Position numbers and translations under genes: made by a program. Positions 42,692-50,275 of a stretch of DNA of 64,000 nt are shown here, piece by piece. Under the pieces are notes generated by a model. That model worked only from the letters and a program-made list of their open reading frames with translations, ran no database searches and had not been told where the DNA came from. Source of the stretch: Actinomycetes bacterium. GTDB lineage: Bacteria > Actinomycetota > Actinomycetes > Mycobacteriales > Mycobacteriaceae. The first letter of the stretch is position 1, and each line of letters starts with the position of its first letter. Location: assembly GCA_023404955.1 (NCBI GenBank), contig JAEXZY010000052.1, forward strand, positions 79,396-143,395, read 5' to 3'.

Positions 42692-44794
42692 ATGTCCCCG
42701 ACGGCTTCACGCGATCAGCTGCTCGAGGATCTCGACGAGGAACAGCGCGAGGCGGTGCTGGCTCCGCGCGGGCCGGTCTGCGTGCTCGCCGGCGCCGGCA
42801 CGGGGAAGACCCGGACCATCACGCGGCGCATCGCGCACCTGGTGACGGCCGGGCACGTCGCTCCCGGCCAGGTGCTGGCGGTGACGTTCACCCAGCGCGC
42901 GGCGGGGGAGATGCGCGCCCGGTTGCGCAGCCTCGACGACGGGACCGGCACCGGGTCTGTGCAGGCGCAGACCTTTCACGCCGCCGCTCGCCGCCAGCTC
43001 GCCTACTTCTGGCCGCGTGTCGTCGGCAGCACGGACTGGCAGTTGCTCGACTCGAAGTTCGCCGTCGTCGCGCAGGCCGCCAACCGCACCGGGCTGCCCA
43101 CCGGCACCGACAACGTGCGCGATCTGGCGGGCGAGATCGAGTGGGCGAAGGCATCGTTGATCAGCCCTGAGGATTACGCGGCCACGGTCGCCAAGTCGGG
43201 GCGCGACATTCCGTTCGACGCGGCGAAGGTGGCCGCCGCCTACGCCGGCTACGAAGCGCTGAAGGCCCGCGGCAACGACCTGATGCTCCTCGACTTCGAC
43301 GATCTGCTGCTGCACACCGCCGCCGCCATCGAGAACGATGCTGCGGTGGCGCAGGAGTTCCGCGATCGCTACCGCTGTTTCGTGGTCGACGAGTACCAGG
43401 ACGTGACACCGTTGCAGCAGCGGGTGCTCGACGCGTGGCTCGGCCACCGCGACGATCTGACCGTCGTCGGCGATGCCAACCAGACCATCTACTCGTTCAC
43501 CGGTGCCTCGCCCCGCTACCTGCTGGACTTCTCGCGGCGCTTCCCCGAGGCCACCGTGGTCCGGCTGGAACGCGACTACCGGTCCACGCCGCAGGTGGTG
43601 TCGCTGGCCAACCGGGTCATCGCCGCGGCGCGGGGCCGGATGGCCGGCAGCCGGCTGCATCTCGTCGGTCAACGTCCGCCTGGCCCGAACCCGACGTTCA
43701 ACGAGCATCCCGACGAGGTCGCCGAGGCGGCCGCGGTCGCGCGCAGCGTGAAACGGCTCGTCGAATCCGGCACCGCGCCGGCGGAGATCGCCGTGCTCTA
43801 CCGCATCAACGCACAGTCGGAGGTCTACGAGGAGGCGCTGACCGAGGCAGGCATTCCGTTCCAGGTCCGCGGCGGCGAAGGCTTCTTCAGTCGCCAGGAG
43901 GTCCGTCAAGCGCTGCTGGCGTTGCAGCGAGCCGGCGAGCGGGAGACCGACGGGCCGCTGCCCGAGGTGGTCCGGGCGACGCTCGAGCCGCTGGGTCTGA
44001 CGGCCGAGCCGCCGGCGGGAACGCGCGCCCGGGATCGCTGGGAAGCGTTGTCGGCGTTGGCCGATCTGGTCGACGACGAGGTGGCGCAACGCCCGCAGCT
44101 GGATCTGCGCACCCTGTTGGCCGAGCTGCGCCAGCGCGCCGATTCCCGGCATCCGCCGGTGGTGCAGGGCGTCACGCTGGCCTCGCTGCACGCCGCGAAA
44201 GGCCTGGAGTGGGACGCCGTGTTCCTCGTCGGCCTGGCCGATGGCACGCTGCCGATCTCCCACGCGCTGTCCCACGGCCCCGACAGTGAGCCTGTCGAGG
44301 AGGAGCGCCGCCTCTTCTATGTCGGAATCACCAGGGCCCGTGTGCATTTGGCGCTCAGCTGGGCGTTGGCGCGCACACCCGGCGGCCGCCAGGGCCGCAA
44401 ACCGTCGCGCTTCCTCAACGGCATCGCTCCCCAGTCGCAACGCGACGACGGACCCAGCCGAACCCGCAAACCCCGCGGTCCCGCGCCGCGCTGCCGCGTG
44501 TGCAACAGTCCGCTGACCGCCTCGGCGGCGATCATGCTGCGCCGGTGCGAGTCCTGCCCCTCCGACATCGATGAGCAGCTGCTCGCCCAGCTGAAGGATT
44601 GGCGCTTGCGCATCTCGAAAGAGATGAGTGTGCCGGCCTTCGTGGTGTTCACCGACAACACGCTGATCGCCATTGCCGAGGCGCTGCCGACCGACGACGC
44701 CGCGCTCGTCGCGATCCCCGGCATCGGCGCCCGCAAGCTGGAGCAGTACGGCTCCGACGTCCTCGCGCTGGTACGAGAGCGCCAGAAATCGTAA
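42692..44794 (+). CDS. uvrD2: UvrD2 DNA helicase with HRDC domain
   Basis: 700 aa, equal to the M. tuberculosis length. SF1 motifs: AGAGTGKTRTI (about residue 38), VDEYQDVTPLQQRV, VGDANQTIYSFTGAS, SLHAAKGLEWDAVFLVG and YVGITRARVHLAL. The C-terminal part has a tetracysteine zinc site (CRVCNSP...CESC) that links to a HRDC domain (LIAIAEALPTDDAALVAIPGIG), both needed for helicase function in the homologue. Start at ATG 42692, though ATG 42680 and 42683 are in frame. Essential in M. tuberculosis, from memory. Confidence 0.95.
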   Translation: MSPTASRDQLLEDLDEEQREAVLAPRGPVCVLAGAGTGKTRTITRRIAHLVTAGHVAPGQVLAVTFTQRAAGEMRARLRSLDDGTGTGSVQAQTFHAAARRQLAYFWPRVVGSTDWQLLDSKFAVVAQAANRTGLPTGTDNVRDLAGEIEWAKASLISPEDYAATVAKSGRDIPFDAAKVAAAYAGYEALKARGNDLMLLDFDDLLLHTAAAIENDAAVAQEFRDRYRCFVVDEYQDVTPLQQRVLDAWLGHRDDLTVVGDANQTIYSFTGASPRYLLDFSRRFPEATVVRLERDYRSTPQVVSLANRVIAAARGRMAGSRLHLVGQRPPGPNPTFNEHPDEVAEAAAVARSVKRLVESGTAPAEIAVLYRINAQSEVYEEALTEAGIPFQVRGGEGFFSRQEVRQALLALQRAGERETDGPLPEVVRATLEPLGLTAEPPAGTRARDRWEALSALADLVDDEVAQRPQLDLRTLLAELRQRADSRHPPVVQGVTLASLHAAKGLEWDAVFLVGLADGTLPISHALSHGPDSEPVEEERRLFYVGITRARVHLALSWALARTPGGRQGRKPSRFLNGIAPQSQRDDGPSRTRKPRGPAPRCRVCNSPLTASAAIMLRRCESCPSDIDEQLLAQLKDWRLRISKEMSVPAFVVFTDNTLIAIAEALPTDDAALVAIPGIGARKLEQYGSDVLALVRERQKS

Positions 44795-44817
44795 AGATCG
44801 CGCCAAAGCTGCTGGTC

Positions 44818-44856
44818 AAAAATGTGTTGAGAGTTTTTCCTGATACCGTCTAGCCT
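44818..44856 (+). promoter_or_regulatory. whiB7 promoter with AT-rich WhiB7 box
   Basis: AAAAAT (44818-44823) directly precedes TTGAGA (44827-44832, -35), 18 bases, then TAGCCT (44851-44856, -10). An AT-rich stretch just upstream of a sigma-A -35 is the known WhiB7 AT-hook target, so the gene is likely autoactivated. Transcription would start near 44863, leaving a leader of about 340 bases. Confidence 0.72.
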
Positions 44857-44902
44857 CAGAGCACCACACGACAACCGCGTGCGAAAGGAGGGTGCCGCCA
44901 CC

Positions 44903-45067
44903 ATGATCAGCAATCACATGTTCTCTGCCGTAGCCGGCACCCCGTGGTTCCCGCACGCCTTCGTCCCGGTGCATTCCGCACCCGCCGCTGGTGCCACAGC
45001 TGCCGCCGCGCGTAAGCGGCGCGCCATCGCCGGCACGGCTGCCGTGTCCGTGAGGGGCTTCCACTAG
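44903..45067 (+). CDS. whiB7 leader uORF
   Basis: 54-codon upstream reading frame, MISNHMFSAVAGTPWFPHAF at the start, with AAAGGAGG about 12 bases before the ATG and a TAG stop 22 bases before the terminator hairpin. The position and size fit the described whiB7 uORF, whose slow translation under ribosome-targeting antibiotics favours readthrough into whiB7. The Arg/Lys stretch ARKRRAIAG near its end could be the stall-sensitive part. A GTG at 44879 is in frame. Confidence 0.82.
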   Translation: MISNHMFSAVAGTPWFPHAFVPVHSAPAAGATAAAARKRRAIAGTAAVSVRGFH

Positions 45068-45089
45068 GTAGAGCCTCGACCGCCACCCC

Positions 45090-45130
45090 AGGCCACGGAC
45101 CCGACACCGGATCCGTGGCCTTCGTCTTTT
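45090..45130 (+). terminator. whiB7 attenuator hairpin
   Basis: AGGCCACGGA (45090-45099) pairs with TCCGTGGCCT (45112-45121) around a 12-base loop, followed by TCGTCTTTTG. It is an intrinsic terminator placed inside the whiB7 leader, between the uORF and the gene. Its 5' arm could pair with earlier leader sequence to form an antiterminator when the uORF ribosome stalls; I have not drawn that structure. Confidence 0.78.
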
Positions 45131-45203
45131 GACAGACCTGGTCACCGATCCCCGACAGAACCCAACAGACAAAGAAAACGACCAGGAAGCGAAAGGACCG
45201 GAC

Positions 45204-45479
45204 ATGTCTTCCCTGACATGCGAGAGATCACAGCTCGCGGTGCCGTGTCATGTCGAGGACCCCGACCTGTGGTTCGCCGAAGACCCGCGCGATCTCGAAC
45301 GCGCCAAGGCGCTGTGCGGAGACTGCCCGTTCCGGCGTGAGTGCCTGACCGCAGCGCTGGAACGGCAAGAGCCGTGGGGTGTCTGGGGTGGCGAGATCCT
45401 CGAACGGGGCACGGTCATCGCACGCAAGAGGCCGCGGGGCCGTCCGCGCAAGGACGCAAAAGACCCAGTGGCGGCGTGA
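45204..45479 (+). CDS. whiB7: WhiB7 antibiotic-resistance activator
   Basis: 91-aa Wbl regulator with Cys15, Cys38, Cys41 and Cys47 for the [4Fe-4S] cluster, the EPWGVWGG turn, and the AT-hook RGRPRK (78-83) unique to WhiB7. It turns on macrolide, aminoglycoside and other resistance genes together with sigma A. ATG 45204 has AAAGGA six bases before it. Expression is set by the uORF and attenuator upstream. Convergent with the ABC1 kinase, a WhiB7 regulon member in M. tuberculosis (Rv3197). Confidence 0.96.
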   Translation: MSSLTCERSQLAVPCHVEDPDLWFAEDPRDLERAKALCGDCPFRRECLTAALERQEPWGVWGGEILERGTVIARKRPRGRPRKDAKDPVAA

Positions 45480-45495
45480 CCGTCCGACCCCGGCG

Positions 45496-46839
45496 CTACA
45501 CCGCGTCGGGGTCGGCGAAGCCGGGCACGGTCCGTTCGGCGATGCTGCGTGTCGGCACGTGGGCATCGAGCTGGCAGGAGATGGCCACGATCGATGCAAT
45601 CACGCGCATCGGGATGGCCAGCTTCGGTGGGATGTCCATCTGGCGGGCAGCCTTGATCTGCCCAGCCGCCTTGTCCAGTTCGAGAGTTGTCATGCGCTGC
45701 AACCATTTACGCGTGTAGTGGAACTCCGGAACTTCCAGCGGCTCGACGTACTGCTTGAGCATGTCGTCGATTTCGCGGGTGGACACCTGCTGGCCTTTCT
45801 GGATGAAGCCGGCCCGCTCCATCGTCGGCAGCAGCTTGTCGTAGTTCTTGTCGAGCGCGTAACGCATGATCTGCCCGAGCTCCACCGGCCAGCCGCCCGG
45901 CATCGGGGCGACCGCCCCGAAGTCGATGACGCCCATCTTGTCCTCGGGCAGCAGCATGAAGTTGCCGGGATGGGCGTCGCCGTGCACCATCTCCAGCCGC
46001 GTCGGCGCGTCGTTGCAGAACTCGAAGAGCCGGGTGGCCATCAGATCCCGCTGTTCCTGCGTGCCCTCACGGATGATCTGCGACAGCGGGATGCCCTCGA
46101 TCCACTCCTGGATCACCACTTTGGGGGCGCTGGCCACCACGTTGGGCACCACGAAGTGCGGATCGCCCGCGTACGCCTTGGCGAAGGCGCGCTGGTTGTC
46201 GGCTTCGAGCCGGTAGTCGAGCTCCATCTCCGTGCGCTCGATCAGCTCGTCGACCACGCCCTGGACGTCGGCGCCGGGGCTGAGCTGCTTGAGCACGCCC
46301 ACCATGCGCTGCATGGTCTTCAGGTCGGCGCGCAGCGCCTCGTCGGCGCCCGGGTACTGGATCTTGACCGCGACCTCGCGACCGTCACCCCATACCGCCT
46401 TGTGAACCTGGCCGATGCTGGCCGAGGCGACGGACTTGTCGTCGAACGACTGGAACCGGTCACGCCACTTGGTGCCCAGCTGCTGGTCGAGCACCCGGTG
46501 CACCTTTGCTGCGGGCAGCGGTGGCGCCTCGCGCTGCAGCTTCGTCAGCGCCTCCCGGTACGGCTTGCCGTACTGCTCGGGGATGGCGGCCTCCATCACC
46601 GACAGGGCCTGTCCCACCTTCATGGCGCCGCCCTTGAGTTCACCCAGCACCGTGAACAATTGCTGGGCGGCCTTGTCCATCAGCTCGGCGTTGACCTCGT
46701 CCCTGGACTTGCCGGTCAACCGTTTGCCGAAGCCCAGCGCAGCACGCCCGGCCATGCCGACCGGCAACGATGCCAGCTTGGCGTTGCGGGCGGCGCGGCC
46801 CCGCTTGATGTCACTCACCAGTCCATCATCCACGACCAT
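45496..46839 (-). CDS. ABC1/AarF/UbiB-family kinase-like protein (Rv3197)
   Basis: 447 aa. LKGGAMKVGQALSVME is the family's KxGQ motif, SASIGQVHKAVW its Ala-rich loop, and VHGDAHPGNFMLLPEDKMGVIDFGAV holds the kinase catalytic HGDxHPGN and DFG parts (split by spaces of function). No membrane span is evident. UbiB proteins are atypical kinases for quinone or lipid handling; the mycobacterial one has been connected with macrolide tolerance. It is convergent to whiB7, 16 bp apart. Confidence 0.9.
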   Translation of the reverse strand: MVVDDGLVSDIKRGRAARNAKLASLPVGMAGRAALGFGKRLTGKSRDEVNAELMDKAAQQLFTVLGELKGGAMKVGQALSVMEAAIPEQYGKPYREALTKLQREAPPLPAAKVHRVLDQQLGTKWRDRFQSFDDKSVASASIGQVHKAVWGDGREVAVKIQYPGADEALRADLKTMQRMVGVLKQLSPGADVQGVVDELIERTEMELDYRLEADNQRAFAKAYAGDPHFVVPNVVASAPKVVIQEWIEGIPLSQIIREGTQEQRDLMATRLFEFCNDAPTRLEMVHGDAHPGNFMLLPEDKMGVIDFGAVAPMPGGWPVELGQIMRYALDKNYDKLLPTMERAGFIQKGQQVSTREIDDMLKQYVEPLEVPEFHYTRKWLQRMTTLELDKAAGQIKAARQMDIPPKLAIPMRVIASIVAISCQLDAHVPTRSIAERTVPGFADPDAV

Positions 46840-46866
46840 GCTGAACTTCCAACCGGAGAATGCCGC

Positions 46867-47697
46867 TCAACACGAGCAGTCGGGGTGCTGCGACCACCGG
46901 CGCGCCGTCACAGTGCCGCTGTTCAGGTTGAATTCGAGCGTGGTGTCGACCGTCGCCGGCGGCGGCGCGGCGGGCCCGGCGTCGGCATGCACGACGCGCA
47001 GAATGTGGGCGATCTCGCGCAGTGCCAGTCCTGCGGTGGCCAGCACAGTGGCGCGGTCGGCGGTGCCGACGGTGCGGGCCAGCTGGGTGGCGACCGCGGC
47101 CCACGCCGGATCCTTGTCGCTGCGATGTAGATCAGCGCACCGCAAACAGCTGGTGATGCCGGGAATGACGAGGGGGCCGATGAGTCCGGTGCCGTCGCGG
47201 ACGCGCACCGCGAGGTGGGGGACACCGGCCTCGTGCAGTTCGCGCGCCACCCGGGGGTCGGCCACCAGGTAGTCGGTCAGGACGGCGAGGTCGGCGCCGG
47301 CAGGCGAGGCGTATGCCCTGCTGCTGGAGCTGACTCGCACACCGGAGCCGGCCAGCGTGGAGGCGATGAGGTCCGACAGCGGCCCGTCGCCGTGCACCCG
47401 GACCGAGGGCGACCGGGTGGGGGCCGGCGCGGCGGCGGTGAGGACGCCGGTGTCGACGAGGTGGGTGATCAGGTCGGTGACGACGGCGGCGTCGGCGCCG
47501 TGTCCGGCGGCGAGGAGCTGGAGCTCGGGCAGCGTTGCGGCGGCTTGCAGTGCGCGCAGCAGGTCAGCGAGGACACCGGCGGCGAGTCCGGGCGGCGGGT
47601 GTACGACGACGGCGCGGCGCGGATCCCAGCCGACCTGGACGGTGCCGTCCGGGCGCGACAGCACGGGGGTGGCCGAGTCCAGGGCGTAGCGGGTCAT
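46867..47697 (-). CDS. ThiF/cyclodehydratase-like protein with zinc tetracysteine (Rv3196)
   Basis: 276 aa. The body GPLVIPGITSCLRCADLH...DPAWAAVATQL matches the E1-like C domain of azoline (TOMM) cyclodehydratases and leader-peptide docking proteins. CLRC and the terminal CSC, plus another Cys in the same tail (HPDCSC), can form a zinc site. There is no YcaO partner or precursor peptide beside it. It lies between the ABC1 kinase and the DUF2342 protein. Function in mycobacteria is not known to me. Confidence 0.75.
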   Translation of the reverse strand: MTRYALDSATPVLSRPDGTVQVGWDPRRAVVVHPPPGLAAGVLADLLRALQAAATLPELQLLAAGHGADAAVVTDLITHLVDTGVLTAAAPAPTRSPSVRVHGDGPLSDLIASTLAGSGVRVSSSSRAYASPAGADLAVLTDYLVADPRVARELHEAGVPHLAVRVRDGTGLIGPLVIPGITSCLRCADLHRSDKDPAWAAVATQLARTVGTADRATVLATAGLALREIAHILRVVHADAGPAAPPPATVDTTLEFNLNSGTVTARRWSQHPDCSC

Positions 47698-47748
47698 GCG
47701 ACGACAGTGACACGCCGGTCAGCCGCCGAGCCGGGTTATCCACAGGGC

Positions 47749-49110
47749 CTAGGAGTCGCGGGGCGGGTCCTGGTCGCCTTCGCGAAGCGCCGCTTCGATC
47801 GCGCTGTCGAGGTCGCTGGTGTCCCCGCCGATCATCCGGTCGATGAAGCCGGCCGGCTCGTCGAGGTCGGCGGAGCTCGGCAGCAGATCGGGGTGGGCCC
47901 ACACGCCGTCGCGGGCGTCGGCGCCGACAGCCTCGGTCAGCTTCTCCCACAGCGCGGCCGCTTCGCGCATCTTGCGGGGCCGCAGTTCGAGACCGACCAG
48001 CGTCGCGAACGTCTGCTCGGCCGGCCCACCGCTGGCCCGGCGGCGCCGCAGCATCTCCGAGAGCGCCACCGTCCCCGGGATGCGGTCACCGAGGGCGTTC
48101 GACACCACCGTCTGCACCCATCCCTCGACCAGGGCGAGCAGCGTCTCCAACCGTTCCAGCGCGGCGCTCTGCTCCGGCGTGGCCTTGGGTTCGAAAATGC
48201 CCTGGTTGAGCAGCTGCTCCATCTGCGACGGATCGGTCAGCGATGCCGGGTTGAAGTCGCGCGCGAACTCCTCGATGCCGGCCATGTCGATCTTGGTGCC
48301 CTTGGCGAACGCCTCGACGGCGTTGAGCAGCTGCGTCGAGAGCCACGGCACGTGACTGAACAACCTGTGGTGCGCGGCTTCCCGTGCGGCCAGGAACGTC
48401 ACGACTTCACTGCGCGGCTGCTCGAGTCCGGCGGCGAGGGCTTCGATGGCCTCAGGCATCAGCGCGGCAACCCCGGAGGGGCCCAGCGGCAGGCCGATGT
48501 CGGTGGAAGTCAGCACCTCTTTCGACAGCGTGCCCAGCGCCTGGCCGAGCTGGGAGCCGAACGCCATGCCGCTCATCTGCGACATCATCGCCATCAGCGG
48601 ACCGGCCATCGCCTGGGCTTCCTCCGGGAGCGCCTGGGCCCACACCGTGGACAGCTGCTGCGCGACGGGATCGCACAGCCGTTTCCACGTCGGGATCGTG
48701 TTGTCGATCCAGTCGGTCGGGGTCCAGGCCACGGTTCGCGTGGTGCCCGCCGGTAGTGGGGTGGCACCGTCGAGCCAGGTCTCGGCGAGCCGCACCGCGT
48801 CGCCGAGGGCCGAGGTCGTCTGCTCGGAGACGGGGGCGACGAAGCCGATCGATTTCGACGCCAGCTGCCGGGCGAGGTCGTAGTTGACCGGGCCGCCGCC
48901 GGACTTCGCGGTGCCGCTGAACATCTCACCGAGTTGGGAGAAGATCTGCCCGAGCTGCGACATGTCGAACTGGCCGCCGGGGAACGCGCCGCCGAACGGA
49001 TCGCTGGGACCGGAGCCCGATCCGGAGCCGTCCTTGCGTTTGTCGCGCTCGGGATCGTCGCCGGAAGAGAAGCCGAAAGGCAGGTCAGGCATGGCCTCAA
49101 CGGTACTCAT
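47749..49110 (-). CDS. DUF2342/TIGR03624 zinc-protease-like protein (Rv3195)
   Basis: 453 aa. The N-terminal 75 residues are Gly/Ser/Asp-rich and disordered (DDPERDKRKDGSGSGSGPSD). The central AAREAAHHRLFSHVPWL is the conserved His-containing helix that gives the family its metalloprotease label. There is no signal peptide. Start ATG 49110 or ATG 49092; the second begins MPDLPFGFSSGDD as in homologues. Divergent from the PDZ protease, 71 bp apart. Substrate unknown. Confidence 0.83.
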   Translation of the reverse strand: MSTVEAMPDLPFGFSSGDDPERDKRKDGSGSGSGPSDPFGGAFPGGQFDMSQLGQIFSQLGEMFSGTAKSGGGPVNYDLARQLASKSIGFVAPVSEQTTSALGDAVRLAETWLDGATPLPAGTTRTVAWTPTDWIDNTIPTWKRLCDPVAQQLSTVWAQALPEEAQAMAGPLMAMMSQMSGMAFGSQLGQALGTLSKEVLTSTDIGLPLGPSGVAALMPEAIEALAAGLEQPRSEVVTFLAAREAAHHRLFSHVPWLSTQLLNAVEAFAKGTKIDMAGIEEFARDFNPASLTDPSQMEQLLNQGIFEPKATPEQSAALERLETLLALVEGWVQTVVSNALGDRIPGTVALSEMLRRRRASGGPAEQTFATLVGLELRPRKMREAAALWEKLTEAVGADARDGVWAHPDLLPSSADLDEPAGFIDRMIGGDTSDLDSAIEAALREGDQDPPRDS

Positions 49111-49181
49111 CGCGGCGCGTCGGTGTGGCCACGCGGGTCACGCTGAGAGTGAACCTGCCGCTGACCTCTACTGTGAACGGC

Positions 49182-50204
49182 GTGAACAGGCGGATTGCCA
49201 CTCTGATCGTGGCGCTCGTGCCGATCATCGTGTTCGGCGTGCTCGCGACGACGGTGTCGGTGCCCTACGTCGCGCTCGGGCCCGGGCCGACCTTCAACAC
49301 TCTTGGCGAGGTGGACGGCAAGGAAGTCGTCGACATCGAGGGCACCGACGTGAAGCCCACCAGCGGGCACCTCAACATGACCACGGTCTCGCAGATGGAC
49401 GGGCTGACGCTCGGGCAGGCGTTGATCTTCTGGGCCTCGGGGCGCGATCAGCTCATCCCGCGTGAGCTCGTCTATCCGCCTGACAAGTCGCGTGAAGAGA
49501 TCGACGAGGCCAACACCACCGATTTCCGGAACTCCGAGGACAGCGCCGAATACGCGGCCCTGTCCTATCTGAAGTATCCGATGGCGATCACGGTGCAGAG
49601 CATCGACGAGAAGGGCCCTTCGAAGGGCAAGCTGCAGGCCGGCGACGCGATCGACGCCGTGAACAACACTCCCGTCGCCAACCTCGACGAGTTCAGCAAG
49701 ATCATCCAGGCCAGCAAGCCCGGTCAGAAGGTGGTCGTCGACTACCGGCGCAAGAACGAACCCGCCGGCATCGCCGAGATCACGCTGGGCTCCCGGCCCG
49801 ACCGTCCGCACGGTGTGCTGGGGGTCAACGTGCTCGACGCGCCGTGGGCGCCGTTTTCCATCGACTTCCATCTGGCCAACATCGGCGGCCCGTCCGCGGG
49901 TCTGATGTTCAGCCTGGCCGTGGTCGACAAGCTGACCACCGGCGACCTCAACGACGGCAAGTTCGTGGCCGGCACCGGCACCATCACCGGTGACGGTGAG
50001 GTCGGTCCCATCGGCGGTATCACGCACAAGATCGTGGCGGCCAAGGAGGCCGGCGCCTCGGTGTTCCTGGTGCCCGCGGACAACTGCGACGAGGCGACGT
50101 CGGCGGACGAGAAGGGCATCGAGCTCATCAAGGTGGACACCCTCGCGCACGCCATCGACGGCCTGCGGACACTTTCCGCTGGTGGCGAACCTCCTCGCTG
50201 CTGA
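49182..50204 (+). CDS. PDZ-Lon (S16) membrane protease (Rv3194c, YlbL-like)
   Basis: 340 aa, same as the remembered M. tuberculosis length. Membrane anchor (residues 4-26), PDZ domain around SIDEKGPSKGKLQAGDAIDAVNN, and a C-terminal Lon-type protease with Ser in GGPSAGLMFSLAV and Lys in GGITHKIVAAKEAG, the Ser-Lys dyad. GTG 49182 is chosen because the homologous N-terminus is MNRRI. It faces the cell exterior, probably in protein quality control. The UPF0182 gene follows 71 bp on. Confidence 0.92.
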   Translation: MNRRIATLIVALVPIIVFGVLATTVSVPYVALGPGPTFNTLGEVDGKEVVDIEGTDVKPTSGHLNMTTVSQMDGLTLGQALIFWASGRDQLIPRELVYPPDKSREEIDEANTTDFRNSEDSAEYAALSYLKYPMAITVQSIDEKGPSKGKLQAGDAIDAVNNTPVANLDEFSKIIQASKPGQKVVVDYRRKNEPAGIAEITLGSRPDRPHGVLGVNVLDAPWAPFSIDFHLANIGGPSAGLMFSLAVVDKLTTGDLNDGKFVAGTGTITGDGEVGPIGGITHKIVAAKEAGASVFLVPADNCDEATSADEKGIELIKVDTLAHAIDGLRTLSAGGEPPRC

Positions 50205-50275
50205 GACGGGGCGAGGATCTCGATCAGTAGAGTGACTGGACAACAGCTGGGAACGTCCGAGAGCGGAGTAGTCGA

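Noticed and set aside
45379..47130. 583-codon + frame
   Set aside because: Antisense to the ABC1 kinase, which shows KxGQ and kinase motifs.
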